From the NCBI GenBank assembly GCA_009801015.1, contig VHZZ01014100.1, positions 1-48,927 of the forward strand: a DNA stretch of 48,927 bases. Direction: 5' to 3'. Position numbers and translations under genes: made by a program. Below, one piece after another: positions 8,300-18,525 of the stretch. The notes below the pieces were generated by a model. That model had not been told where the DNA came from and did not search any database. It saw only the letters and a program-made list of their open reading frames with translations. This DNA is from Silene noctiflora (taxonomy: Eukaryota > Streptophyta > Magnoliopsida > Caryophyllales > Caryophyllaceae). Each line of letters starts with the position of its first letter. Position 1 is the first letter of the stretch.

Positions 8300-10230
8300 T
8301 CAAAGACATCTTTGTTTAATCAGAAACAGCAGTTGCAGATGTTTCACCTCCGAACAACAGGATCTTTCTTACTTCGCCCGCCCCCATTTACGACTGGATG
8401 GGTGGCTAGGCTTGAGATTTTCTTTCTTTTGTGAATTAGATGAGATGTGAAAGAAGGAGAACACGCCCTTCACGAGGCCATCCATTGCGGCTTCGCACCT
8501 CGTCCTATTCTTTCTTATATGTGAGCGTCTAAAAGGAAAAAGACTCCACCTCTGATCTGACTTTACTATCTTATATACGATACAAAGACAATCTTATTCG
8601 CTTGCCTTTCCTGTGGACTTACACCAGTAAGTGAAGTCGTCTCCTCTTCACTCTCGCTTGAGCCAACTTCTGTCTCGACGAATGATTGAGTCCAAATAGA
8701 CTGCGTCTTTCCTAGATAGTTTTAATGCTTGTAAAGGTAGATACCCTGTCTTAGATAGGGGGTGAAAGATCTTAGATATGCTCCCCGCTTCCGCAAAGGT
8801 TGATAGGGACGGAATGGGCATAGGGATTGGGAGGACTCGTCGCTGTTATCACGAGACCCAGGAACGAGGGGACTCGACTGCTAAAGAGAGGAGACTAACT
8901 GAACTACCAAACTAGATTCCTGTGGCTGAGGTTGGGTATTTTGTTTTATTCACAGGTTGAAATATAGTAATAAGATGAGTAGGGCATCCTTGGATCCCGC
9001 CACTGCACGGGCGTCTAATCCAGCTTTTTAGTGAAAAGGGGCAACTGCGTACGCCTCATCGTAAGACGGGGAACGTCTTGATAAAGGCTTAACTGGTATC
9101 AAAGGCTACTTCGTTTATTCCTATACTCTTTGCTTACTTGTAGTGGGAGATCGAGGAAAGGATCTTTTTAGCTTAATTCAGTAAAGTACGCTTGCTGCTT
9201 CCGCTAAAGGCGTATCAGGACGAAAGCCATGTCGTTTGTTGTAATGAATAGGCCGTGGATAGCTAGCTGGGTTAGCGGTAAGAGGGTCTTGCCGCGGTTT
9301 CGAACAAGCCGTTTGCATGTCGTTTTGTTATGGCATGGCAGCGTTTGGAATGCCAATCAAGAAAGTTACGCGAATGAGTAAAGTAGACGGCACTTTCGAG
9401 GGAGGAGAAAAGTTACGCGGATCTAATAAATCAAATAAATATGATATAATTCTCACGCTTCAACTGAATCTGGAACTGCTTCCTTAGATTCATGAATTCT
9501 TGGATTATCCTTTGAATATTCATTCAATAGGGTGTAAACCTATATATCTATCGTCAATACCGTACGATGGGTGGCTCACCTTATTCTCATTGTCTTATAA
9601 TTGTGTAAATGTCTTGGTTGCGCCTCGAGCCCCAGCTGCCTGCCGATGAAACCTATTACAGGATCTCACACGGGATTGAGAATCAAAGTGAATGCTAAAT
9701 CTATGAATTGTCTAGTTTTCTTCGAGTGACTTTAATGTAAGATGGTGAAATATAAAACAAGTGCACTAGCCAATCATCACATGCAAACTCTCTGCCTACA
9801 GAGAAAATCTAATTCTTGTTCAAAAGCGAGGATACGAATACGCTTAACACGACTTCATTCTGATCTTATTTACTTTTAATTATCTTTTTAAATATGATTG
9901 ATATTTGAGATTGATGAGAACACTATTAACAAATTGAAGCAGAGCAGATACCCTTTCTGATCCATGCTTTCCACTATTATCATTTGATAAGCGAAAGAAT
10001 CCATTTAAAAAGGTAAAAGCAAGCACGCATATGGTTAACTAGCATTCCTGCCCGAGAGACGAATCGTAACACTCGGCATGAGCTCGACTGTCATGTTGGC
10101 CAACAGTTCTACTGTACTAATGTACTCAACTTCTTTCATATGCAAGTAGAGCATTAAGGTATAGGCCAAAGGGTCAATATTGGGAATGAAGTTCAGTAGT
10201 GGTAGAAGAAGAAGAATTCGAAGACGATTA
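8300..10230. other. long unassigned spacer
   Basis: No gene, RNA or long repeat found in about 1.9 kb. Two small internal duplications are visible: CATGTCGTTTTGTTA with a near copy at 9227-9241 and 9316-9330, and AAAGTTACGCG at 9361 and 9410. Confidence 0.5.
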
Positions 10231-10315
10231 AGCTGTTTATAGAGTGGTGGACGCGGATCTCATTCATTTACGGACTAGCAATTCTAATCCTTCTTTGTTC
10301 TAGTGGGATCACCTA

Positions 10316-10360
10316 CCCTAATTGCAAGGGAATCAGTCTATGCGTTCCACAACGAAAGGG
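10316..10360 (+). repeat. hairpin plus CAGTCTAT box
   Basis: CCCT-AATTGCA-AGGG forms a short hairpin at 10316-10330, followed at 10334 by CAGTCTATGCGTTCCAC and CGAAAGGGG. The order matches the boxes at 3943-3986, 10945-10990 and 19529-19598, though no acidic frame end is obvious directly before it. Confidence 0.5.
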
Positions 10361-10675
10361 GATAGAGTTGTTTCTGTTGATGGCAGTTGGCTTAGCGAAA
10401 ACCGTAGTTTTATAGTCTTCCGGTGGTAGTATCACCCTCAGATAGGGTTCAACGTAGCCCTTTATTAGACTCAAGTGATCCCAGATTGATTATACTTATA
10501 AGAGTAGAGATCCACTAGCACCAGCACCAGCAAAAACTGGAGCACCATAAACACCTGCATCTGCAACAACAGCTGCTTCTGAAATTTCTTCTCTAGGAGC
10601 TTCTTTTCCGGTTGAAATCTTCCGCACTTTCCGTCTTTTTGGGGGTATACAGGTCTTTAGTATATCGCTCAATGA

Positions 10676-10957
10676 ATTCTGGCTGTTCGAGGAGAATTCG
10701 CGGGTAATGAAGACGAAAAAGAAGTTGCTCGGGGTGAAGTCGAGGCAGCCTTAGCAGGTGTTGGGGGAAGACAGTAAGGCAGGGTGGTATGAGAAGTTTC
10801 CGTCCCAGTAGCGGACTTATCAGTTGAAGGAGCAGTTTCAGATGAACTGGGAGAATTCGAAGCAGCTTTTGCAGATATTGATGGAAAGAGAGATCCTATT
10901 ATATATACGCTTAAAATCCCTACTCTTTATAGCACTAACAGGGACCCCCTTACTTAA
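10676..10957 (+). pseudogene. acidic-family copy with two internal stops and conserved 3' end
   Basis: One frame runs 94 codons with two internal stops (TAA, TGA). It reads N-E-D-E-K-E-V-A-R-G-E-V-E-A-A-L early, E-G-A-V-S-D-E-L-G-E-F-E-A-A-F-A-D-I-D-G later, and ends D-P-L-T at a TAA inside a hairpin. The stop and hairpin loop (ACTTA) are the same as in the 3858-3953 copy. There is no clear start. It opens a 2.7-kb plus-strand block of similar frames. Confidence 0.5.
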
Positions 10958-10990
10958 AGGGGGCCAGTCTATCCATTTCATGAGAAAAAG
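10945..10990 (+). repeat. 7-bp hairpin with CAGTCTAT box
   Basis: CCCCCTT-ACTTA-AAGGGGG is a perfect 7-bp stem with a five-base loop. The equivalent at 3943-3957 has a 5-bp stem and the same loop. CAGTCTATCC and TGAGAAAAAGG follow. The stem has grown on both sides together, which is compatible with pairing being retained. Confidence 0.6.
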
Positions 10991-11091
10991 GCAAGCACGG
11001 GACGAAGGTAAAGAGCGAGTTCAACCAGTTCCTGCTGATTGAGACTAAGTAGCAGCCGTGGAGAGAAGACCTATAAGAATAAGAGAAGTAA

Positions 11092-11328
11092 GGCGCTTCG
11101 GAAGATGCAACAAAGAATGAAGCAGATGTTGGTCCAAAGGAAGTTGCCCTTTCTGATGAAGATACCGATGTTTTTGCTGATGTTGGTAATTCAAAAGCAG
11201 TATCTGATCAAGTTGGCGATTCAAAGGAAGTGGATGGAGCTTATTCAAATGATGATGATTTTACTGGAGTTGGAGTAGATGGGTCCCTTATATTATATAC
11301 CTTATATCTTAATCCTTACTCACTTTAA
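11092..11328 (+). pseudogene. acidic open frame, 78 codons, no ATG
   Basis: Uninterrupted from just after a TAA to the TAA at 11326. Acidic residues dominate: L-S-D-E-D-T-D-V-F-A-D-V-G-N-S-K-A-V, then S-N-D-D-D-F and G-V-G-V-D-G-S. The last part turns hydrophobic and aromatic (L-I-L-Y-T-L-Y-L-N), as the 10.9-kb copy also does (I-I-Y-T-L-K-I). No in-frame ATG; plant mitochondrial C-to-U editing could in principle create one, but I see no strong ACG candidate. I do not recognise the protein. Confidence 0.45.
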
Positions 11329-11560
11329 TGAGGCACCCTTCCTAACTGCAAGAGAGCGCTCAACTTAACTGTTTTCAACCAGAGGCGATGAGGAAAACTG
11401 AATTAGGAATGTCAGGTCTCCGGTCAAGGTCAATTCGCGAGTAACACATGAAAAGGGAAGCCTATGTGATTAATAAAAGACGTAGGTTTATAGTCCTATA
11501 GTAGTCTCTTTTCAGGAAGCATGAAATATTCCGTCAGTAGCGGCAAGTCTTTATGGCTGA

Positions 11561-11767
11561 GTATCATATGAAGTCAAAATCGCCGAGAAACAACAACTAA
11601 TTTCAAGAGGAATCCCAACAAATGAAGCCGTTCCAGATGGAACTTTTGGCGGAGATGGAAAGAAAGGTTCCACCTTCAATCTTAATATAAGGGCGCCTTT
11701 CCTTGTAAATAGGGAACCTACTCTACTGCTCATGCCGAGAGATCAAGTGGCGAGAAAAAGCAACTAA
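11561..11767 (+). pseudogene. acidic-family open frame, 68 codons
   Basis: Open from after a TGA to a TAA. It contains N-E-A-V-P-D-G-T-F-G-G-D-G-K-K-G. The E-A-V-P-D word is shared in frame with 13170 and, as E-V-V-P-D, with 2157. An internal ATG at 11732 is too late to matter. The C-terminal third is hydrophobic then basic. Confidence 0.4.
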
Positions 11768-11940
11768 AGCGCGATCCACCTGAGGAGCTGAAGACTCTCA
11801 AGTAAAGATATGCTAGTTAAAGGGCCCTTAGGCACTCAGCCAGTAGAAAGAGACCCGTAGCCCGGGAACATATCCTGTGGAAGATCAAATAGATCCTGAA
11901 AGGCGTATACCCTCAGCTCCCAAAATGGGTATCGGGGTAG

Positions 11941-12114
11941 GCCCCAGCCGAGAAGTCTAAGCTCCTAACGCCAGTTCACGGAGAAGACGCAGTAGCCGAA
12001 GAAGAAGTTCGGGCAGATCCCGCGGAAGAAGACATATCGGTCGGTCCCCTGCCTGCAGGAATAAGAAAGGGAAGTCCTGGAACCAGAAAGAGAAGTTGGA
12101 ATGAATTCGAATGA
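11941..12114 (+). pseudogene. acidic-family open frame, 57 codons
   Basis: Open from a TAG to a TGA. The centre reads H-G-E-D-A-V-A-E-E-E-V-R-A-D-P-A-E-E-D. No ATG. Its end overlaps the ATG-initiated frame at 12101 in another frame, so the two may be one sequence split by a frameshift. Confidence 0.4.
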
Positions 12115-12244
12115 AAAAGAAGCTCTTCATGGTGCAGTTGTCAACGCTAAGGATCTCCTACTCAAGGGGCGAGAAAATAGCTATGCAACTTTAGTAGGCG
12201 CTCTCAGAATCCACAAATTCAGAGATGTTAGGGTTGTAAACTAA
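12101..12244 (+). CDS. small ATG-initiated ORF (47 aa) in acidic block
   Basis: It starts at ATG 12101 and ends at TAA 12242. It opens N-S-N-E-K-E-A-L-H-G-A-V-V-N-A-K-D. A related stretch lies at 13285-13325 (E-K-A-F-H-D-D-E-V-K-A-A-V-N-E-A-N). It overlaps the 3' end of the previous frame by 14 bases. It is one of the few family members with a normal start, but it is short and may be only a relic. Confidence 0.3.
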   Translation: MNSNEKEALHGAVVNAKDLLLKGRENSYATLVGALRIHKFRDVRVVN

Positions 12245-12275
12245 GGCAAAACCACCAATTGTAAGCCGAAAACCA

Positions 12276-12312
12276 CGGAGCGAGTGTAGTCTTTCTTTCT
12301 CGAGTGGAGCGA
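12276..12312 (-). repeat. CTCGC element (minus copy)
   Basis: CGGAGCGAGTGTAGTCTTTC followed by a second GAGTGGAGCGAAC end. The GGAGCGAACGAAAGG extension has its reverse complement near 36916. Confidence 0.6.
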
Positions 12313-12471
12313 ACGAAAGGATGCAGTCTTTTTTTCCGGTCATTGATTGGTCTTTATAGATATGGACGAGCCAGTCTTAATTAGAATCCTTTCGAGCCAG
12401 TAGTGGTGTCACCTCTTTTCTCTTTTATGAGTTCAATCGAGGATGCTTCCTTGATCAAAGAAATGCATTAG

Positions 12472-12672
12472 ATCTTCCACTCAAAATGCTCAATCTATAG
12501 TGATGCCGAAGCCAATTTGATAAGGGAGAAACCTGAGTTTGCTCCCCGTTTAGAGCTAAAGTTTGGAGAGGGGTTAGTGCAGCCCGTTATTGGAATGGTC
12601 AGTGAGGGACAGTTGGTCAATGGAAAAGGAGACAGCTTCCGAAGATTAAGAAGTATCCGAAGAAATCGTTGA
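12472..12672 (+). pseudogene. protein-like open frame, 66 codons, no early ATG
   Basis: Open from after a TAG to a TGA. It begins with a family-like S-D-A-E-A-N-L-I-R-E-K-P-E-F-A-P and continues L-E-L-K-F-G-E-G-L-V-Q-P-V-I-G-M, then becomes arginine-rich. The composition is protein-like, but I recognise no family. A second frame over its last third has an ATG and reads E-T-A-S-E-D and, after a stop, E-V-S-E-E-I-V-D-S, which runs on into the next copy. Confidence 0.35.
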
Positions 12673-12718
12673 TTCATAACTATCGGACGAAGGTGAACAA
12701 GCACTCTCCTACCTATGA

Positions 12719-12940
12719 ATTGAAGAAAACCAAGACGAAGACAAAGCAGTGTCTCATGGAGAAGTTGCAGATGATGGAAGCGATGGACCGGTTTCAGCCA
12801 ATAAAGCAGATTTCCTTCCCAGTTTCAGATGCAGCTTTTGCAGGTGGTGGAGTAGCTGGATCCCATTTATTAAACATAAACACCTACTTCTCCTCGGTAC
12901 CTTCCAGCGTAGCTTGGTGGACGAAGACGCATTAGCATAA
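12719..12940 (+). pseudogene. acidic-family open frame, 73 codons
   Basis: Open from a TGA to the TAA at 12938. It starts I-E-E-N-Q-D-E-D-K-A-V-S-H-G-E-V-A-D-D-G and later shifts to cysteine- and tryptophan-rich residues, while another frame there resumes V-S-D-A-A-F-A-G-G-G-V-A-G-S-H. That is the pattern of a frameshift inside an older coding sequence. Upstream, the same frame continues through two stops with L-S-D-E-G-E-Q-A. Confidence 0.45.
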
Positions 12941-12949
12941 TAGGTAGAA

Positions 12950-13011
12950 GAAGAATTTGATGGTGAGCCAGTGGTTGAAGCAACGTTAGCGCAAAACAGG
13001 TAGGGAGACTG
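12950..13011 (+). pseudogene. short acidic-family fragment
   Basis: Reads E-E-E-F-D-G-E-P-V-V-E-A before a TAG. A weaker D-E-E-F-V-E-R fragment follows at about 13012. Both fit the family but are too short to stand alone. Confidence 0.35.
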
Positions 13012-13020
13012 ACGAAGAAT

Positions 13021-13260
13021 TTGTTGAAAGGTAAACAGCTTTGTGGTTACGTCCTTTCATGTAAAAGTAAGTCGAAATCCCTGGAAACTGACAAAGATTT
13101 CTTTCGAAAACAAGCTGTTCAGGGCGAAGTTGCAAATGAATTCGAAGAAAAAGCCACCGGTCGAGACGATGAAGCCGTTCCAGATGCTGCAGTTTATAGA
13201 GTTGTCATACCTATGAGTATAAGCAAACGAAGTCTCAGAATCAGAAGGATCAGATCCTGA
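13021..13260 (+). pseudogene. acidic-family open frame, 79 codons, TTG only
   Basis: Open from a TTG at 13021 to a TGA. The middle reads V-A-N-E-F-E-E-K-A and R-D-D-E-A-V-P-D-A-A-V-Y. Near its end CTATGAGTATAAGC and AAACGAAG repeat the word at 1721-1743. In another frame, the last part reads S-E-S-E-G-S-D-P-D-Q-G, close to the S-D-E-G-D-S motif. Confidence 0.45.
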
Positions 13261-13265
13261 TCAAG

Positions 13266-13421
13266 GACAAAGCCGTGGAAAAAGCCTTTCATGATGACGA
13301 AGTCAAGGCAGCCGTCAACGAAGCCAATGTAATTAGTAAAGGAGCGTTGTTTGTTCCATTATGTGGGGGCCCTTATAAAGACAAGGCGCCTTTGACAGAA
13401 ATAATGCAGGGCTTCAGATAG
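13266..13421 (+). pseudogene. acidic-family open frame, 51 codons
   Basis: Continues the block in a shifted frame: D-K-A-V-E-K-A-F-H-D-D-E-V-K-A-A-V-N-E-A-N-V, then a proline- and glycine-containing tail, stopping at TAG 13419. It resembles 12101-12244 in its first twenty residues. It is the last member of the 10.7-13.4 kb block. Confidence 0.4.
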
Positions 13422-13482
13422 AAATGTATTAATTTGACCTGTTCTTGTCATACCGAGTAAGCTCGTTCCTTAGGTAAACTAA

Positions 13483-13540
13483 TGCGGCTTGCATGTGTTA
13501 AGAGATCAATCTAAAGCTAGATCAGCTATTAAACCCAGCT
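13483..13540 (-). repeat. inverted repeat arm 2 with rRNA-like word
   Basis: In reverse complement it reads CTGATCTAGCTTTAGATTGA and then CTTAACACATGCAAGCC. This matches the plus-strand block at 2660-2702, and its end matches the 5' word of small-subunit rRNA. Confidence 0.55.
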
Positions 13541-13544
13541 TTTA

Positions 13545-14410
13545 TTTGCTTTATTCCGGCCCCAACTCTTATTAGCCTGTTTAATCCCCTTTCCTAGGAC
13601 AATCGCAAGGGATCACACCCGATTTATAACCATTACGACTGGAATTTCTGGGCCATGTACAATCTTAATCCAACTTAATTTCTTATTCCCTTTTGAAAGG
13701 ATTGAAAATAAATTAAAAGGTCTTACACCCCCAGAATTTGGCACGAAAGAACCTTTAATTTGGCCTTTGCTTTGACTGTCCAAAAAAGCAGAAAGTAATG
13801 CTTAGATTCTCGTCCTTCACCACACTCTATCTATTCTGGAATAGAAATATTTAAGCTATTCTGGTCGGAAATTAGGAGTACATCGCTTAACGTCCGTCCT
13901 CCCTGTTTAATTAATTTCTCGTCTTGTCCTGTCAATAAAGAAGGCCATGTGCCGTGTGAGAGTCAATGTCAGGATAAAACAGAGATATATCTTCAATTTA
14001 AACCAAGGCATTTGCAATATAAGAGTTGGCTTAGTTAGCAGCATATTCATATAAAGTAAAGTTAAAGTCTATGCTTTAGCCGGCAAAAAAGATGCATTGT
14101 TCACCAGCACCTTACTGCTTCAACTGACTCATCATAAGAAGCCCCCACTGAATCACTAATCTATTCCCATTGCAAGAATAGACTCATCTCTCGGTCCATC
14201 ATCGAGAGAGAAGAGGGGTGATGAAAGCATTATCTCAATATATACGTATATATATAACCGAGAAAAGGGATAAGAGAGCTAAGATGTCTAACTACTGAGA
14301 TTGAATTGCACTTTTGATTTCTATTGTTCAAAGGATGCCAGGGAGAATAGAGAAAAGGATATAGATAAATGGCCTACTCTATTCTATTACTATATTGCTA
14401 ATTAGAAAGA
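13545..14410. other. unassigned spacer
   Basis: AT-richer spacer with no recognisable gene or repeat. A TA-rich stretch (TATATACGTATATATA) lies at 14239-14256. Confidence 0.5.
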
Positions 14411-14671
14411 CGAATGGGAACTTTGATCAGTATTTACTTCAAAGCCTGTTATAGAAAGATACCAAGTAGTCGTACCAAGTCAAGATGTGATGGTGGTTAT
14501 GCGTGCCCCCACCGCCTTTTGGGTTCTGGTTCAGGGGAGATCGGATCTCCTCTCTTATATATAAATAAGAAGTATAAGAAAATAACGGCTAGTGAAGAGT
14601 TTTCGGTTAAAGAGGGTAGTAAAGGCCGGTAAACCAATACCAATATATGTTATTTGAAGCTTTTTTCGAAC

Positions 14672-14687
14672 AGTACAGCGCTGTACT
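14672..14687. repeat. perfect 16-bp palindrome
   Basis: AGTACAGCGCTGTACT is self-complementary with no spacer. It stands in AT-rich sequence without neighbouring genes. It could form a cruciform or be a protein-binding dyad; the sequence does not decide. Confidence 0.85.
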
Positions 14688-15954
14688 TCATTATTCTATA
14701 TATTGCGCTTACTGCATACTGCAAAGATCATATAGAATTTCTTTCTTTGGTGTGGATACCGTATTTCTCACACTTTTGTTTGAAGCTTTCGATTCTAAAA
14801 GACTAAGCTAAGAAGCTTTCTTCTTTTGAACATGAGCAGGCGGTACGTACTAAGGCTCTCGCCCACTAACAAGAGTTAATAGAACAGTAGAGTCCTGTGG
14901 CTGATGATGATGATACGGCCAGCCGCCCTTCTTCGGATGCTTACCTTGACCTTTCCATCCCGCTATGATTGGGGTAGCTTTCTAAGCTCTAAGCTAGGTT
15001 GGTTTAGACATTTTACACTTTAGGGCTCGTTTCTTAACCTCTTCCCCCGGCTTGCCCGCTTATATGCGAGTAGCCCTCAAACTTCCTAATTAAAGCTAGT
15101 AAGGAAAGGGCCTCGGTTACCTAATCTCTTTTATATAAAAGAAATAGATAGATGTGAACAAGTAGGCTTCTCGGATCCTCATATATAAACAGCAGGGCTT
15201 GGAACAGAACCCGTCTCCTCAGAGACACTAGAGCTACCGAGTCAACCCTAGTCAATAAGATAAGGACGCCCAACTGTGTCCCAAAAGAAGTACGTGTAAA
15301 CAACCTCAACTATTCAAGGGTTCCCTTGTAATTCCCCGAACAAAAGAAAAGTCAAGCGGTTTACATCCTTCTTTTTAAGTTCAGTAAGAAGGAGTGGCTA
15401 GCAGCTATCTTTCTGTCCAAGACCGCATCCCGCTTCCCGGGCGGGAATCGCCCTCTCAATAAGAAAAAGTAATCTCGGGCTTAGGAGTAGGATAGAAGTT
15501 TGGTTTACTCCGATTCTTCCCGCCTCTGCCCAATAGGTAATCCAGGAATCCCGTTTAATGTTATGCGGTGTAATGTGCTTACTTCACCGTTCTAGGTACT
15601 AGACGCTTTCTTTGAACACGAACCAGCCTTCCATGATGTCTCTTAACTGCAAATGATCTTGGTGCCCAAACACCCTTATACTTATACCCGTTCTGGTAAA
15701 TCCGTAGTATTTAGTATACTAAATTAGGTAATTTAAGTCTTTTATTTTGCTTTAAAGCCCAAGTTTTTCATTAACAGCAGGACTGCTACCCCTGTTTTTA
15801 CATAAGTCCGGGTCTATAAATGCTTCTTTAATTTTTAGGTAATAGGTGGGATTAACTGAAAACTTCTTGCCAAAACTGCAGTACTTATCCTCGTCCCGTG
15901 AATCGTGCTAATGTTACTTCCCGGCATTCCCTGCCTTGTCTTTCCCCAGGTTTT

Positions 15955-16110
15955 ATAACAAGAAAGCCGAAGGTTCTTCCCTGCCTTAGCTGCCCTATTC
16001 TAGAAGGTTTTTCCCTACTTACTGATGTTAAAGCCCGAGGGTTATTCTCTACATTCCCCAGAAACTAGCTGCCTTATTGAAACTAGAAGGTTCTTCCCTG
16101 CACATTCCAT
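15955..16110 (+). repeat. degenerate tandem repeat GAAGGTTCTTCCCTGC
   Basis: Units near AGAAGGTTCTTCCCTGC and TAGCTGCCTTATT recur about three to four times (15967, 16002, 16048, 16090) with drift. A distant relative (ACTACATTCCCTCTTC) appears near 39280. Confidence 0.55.
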
Positions 16111-16114
16111 CTCT

Positions 16115-17820
16115 TCCAGATAATTCTAGGGCTTTAGGGCTGACTTATTGAAGAAAAGAAATCTTTTCATGTGACTTCAGTCTGAGGTAGCATTCGTTTT
16201 GCCAACAAGCTCCTCCCGTTCCGCGCGAACTACTTGAATCATCTTTCGCAACTAAGAATCCACCTATGGATGCACCTTAGGAACGAAGCATATAAGTCAA
16301 TTAATGAGTCTACTTAATGGAGCGAGTTCAGGATACGTAGCGAGTTGGGGAGCACGTGGACAGGTATGTGAGCTAATCTCCTCTCATATTTAATTCCAGA
16401 TTTAATGATCTGATCATACTTGAAGCACTGAATGCATTTAAGTAAGGGCGCTTGTGTGTGTGAACAAAGATATGGTAAGCAAGTGAACAAAGGAAAGAGT
16501 AGAGCTCGACTGCTAAGGAGGGGGAAGAGAGGTTAGGGCCAAAGAAAGGTCTCAAAAAGAAGTTAAATGCCGCAAAAGAAGTTGGGTGCTAGATGTTGGG
16601 GTTGGCCATGGGAGGTTTGGGTTAACTGATATTCACTATGCGGTACTAAGATTCCGTCCTTTTCGAGTGTAGTCTTCTAATAAGTATGTGCGAGCCAAGT
16701 CAGTCTAACCCGCCTAGCCGTGACTTCCTTCTGAGTTAGGACCAAACTCTTCTCTTTATTTGTGCACGGAGCATAAAAAGAAAAGAAATTCACCAATAAC
16801 GAACTTAGAGCTTAGAGCTGTGTCTGTGTATTCCACATGCATGACATGATGCCACCTATTAAGATGGAGTTTTAAAGAAGTATTCTACTTGGGAGATGAG
16901 GGGCTATCCATAAGATAAGGGAGATGTGCTTTCGTTCCTATCTTCTTATAAGGGAGAATAAACCTCACTTAAGAGTATTTAGCCCTGCTAACAGTGAAAA
17001 GAGGCATAGGGTGGAAGCTGCTTAAACAGGCTTTGCAAAGAAGTTGATTCCGCGAAGATATGGAAAGCAAGCGCAAGGAAAGAGTAGAGCTCGGTGTGGG
17101 CATGTATCTTCTCATTCAAGTGTCCTATCCTTTTCTTTCCTAATGTAATTTAGGTTTAGGATGGGCTCCCAGAGAAAGACCACGTGGAGGATGGGTTGTG
17201 GAGGATGGTCGTAGATCAGAAGATAACAAGGGCTTAAGATATTCGTAATACTGAAATCGAGAAAGTGATGCCTATCGACCTCAGACCCTACTATCGACTG
17301 GGAGAGTTTCCGGAAGAAAGATTAAAGAAAAGCGGAAGAGCAACTATCAGGAGAGCTCCTAGTCAAGCAAAAGAGAGACTGAAAGCGATTCACCGGATTG
17401 ACTGACTTGCTTTCCTCCCTGATTGGCTTTATTGCCTGGAATGACTTCCCGAAGGAAACTCCTAGCTCAACTAGCGCTTCGCACCTTGCTTGACTGCCTT
17501 TTCGCACTCATACTAGGAGTCAAAGAAGAAATTACCATGGTACAGGCCCTCTTATTTCAAAATAATGGGTAAGGAGAAGAAAGAAAAGATCTTCTCCCCC
17601 ACCCCTAGAAAGCTTGCTGCACCTCGACCTAGCAGGGCGAACCGGACTAAGAGGCGAGGCTGACCAACCCTCTCAGATTTCTTTGAAGAATCTTCCTTAA
17701 GAAGATGCATTGCATTGATTTGAACCTCAACTAGAGCTATGTATGTCAGATCTATCTTTTCCCGGGCTTTAGCGGTGTACATCACAGTAATAGCTGACCT
17801 ATCGTCGGTCCTTTTCCTTT
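16115..17820. other. unassigned spacer
   Basis: Apart from the CTCGC element at 16664 I find nothing I can name. The word GAAAGAGTAGAGCTCG occurs at 16494 and 17078, a small dispersed repeat. Open frames are short. Confidence 0.5.
16664..16697 (-). repeat. CTCGC element (minus copy)
   Basis: CGAGTGTAGTCTTCTAATAA and then GTGCGAGCCA: the reverse complement of a long-form copy. Its arrangement is nearly the same as at 38456-38498. Confidence 0.6.
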
Positions 17821-17866
17821 TCGGGAGTCTAGACCCGTATCAAAGAATCCCCAACAAAGGCGGAAA

Positions 17867-18229
17867 GTGCCCGAGGAGAGGAAGGAGATTCCGATCGCCA
17901 CTAATAGGCGGGACATTCCGTCTGCTCCTAATGGAAAGCTGTTTCTCGGACAGATGCAGGAAATGAAGCAAGAAATTCAAGGTCAGGGAATAATTAAAAT
18001 AGGTGTCAACCTTAAACTTGCTTTGAAAGCCAAGAATTTATATATATATGATTCCGGGGAGTTAGGATCCCACATTAAGTCCCTTAATCTGACTAGTAGA
18101 CCCTATACCTATACCTATAGTCAAGTCCTAGGATTAGTGTTACACCTTTCATGGAACTCAACCTCAGAGGTTAAGCTCCTTATGGGACTCAACCAATTGG
18201 GGCGCATTTACCGAAGAACCTCCCTTTAA
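17867..18229 (+). CDS. unrecognised open frame, 120 codons, GTG start only
   Basis: Longest clean frame of the second block, but it begins with GTG and has no early ATG. The first part contains the GGACATTCCGTCTGC repeat found at 3357. The middle (Y-D-S-G-E-L-G-S-H-I-K) holds TTAGGATCCCACATTAAG, which recurs in frame at 19160-19180. The remainder is serine/leucine-rich. In another frame, D-A-G-N-E-A-R-N-S resembles E-N-E-A-R-N at 34360. I take it as a mosaic of family pieces, not a proven gene. Confidence 0.3.
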   Translation: MPEERKEIPIATNRRDIPSAPNGKLFLGQMQEMKQEIQGQGIIKIGVNLKLALKAKNLYIYDSGELGSHIKSLNLTSRPYTYTYSQVLGLVLHLSWNSTSEVKLLMGLNQLGRIYRRTSL

Positions 18230-18281
18230 AGAAGCCCCCCTTGCCGGAGGAGATTCCAACCACTACTAATAGAATTCCTTT

Positions 18282-18449
18282 ATGGCAGACGAATCAGATG
18301 CTTTTGCCGCAGCTTTTGATGAAGCAGATGAGGTCGACGAATCATAAGAAGTATTGGGCGGGGGTTTTGCAGTTTCAGTATCAGCTCTTGATGTTGCTGC
18401 TTTTGATGGAGAAATGCGAGAACAAGAGTTCTCATATCTACGAGTATAA
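18282..18449 (+). pseudogene. acidic-family copy with ATG and one internal stop
   Basis: Begins at ATG 18282: A-D-E-S-D-A-F-A-A-A-F-D-E-A-D-E-V-D-E-S, then TAA at 18345. The same frame continues A-V-S-V-S-A-L-D-V-A-A-F-D-G-E to a TAA at 18447. One stop in 55 codons. A further A-D-G-V-G-E-V-V fragment follows at 18486-18515. This is one of the clearest copies because the start, frame and composition agree. Confidence 0.5.
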
Positions 18450-18525
18450 GGAGTATAAGAAAAGTAAGCTAATAGGGAGTAAGGTGCAGACGGAGTTGGA
18501 GAGGTTGTTTACAGGTAGGGCATGA

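Noticed and set aside
11045-11248. minus-strand leucine/glutamine-rich frame
   Set aside because: Antisense shadow of the acidic frame at 11092-11328.
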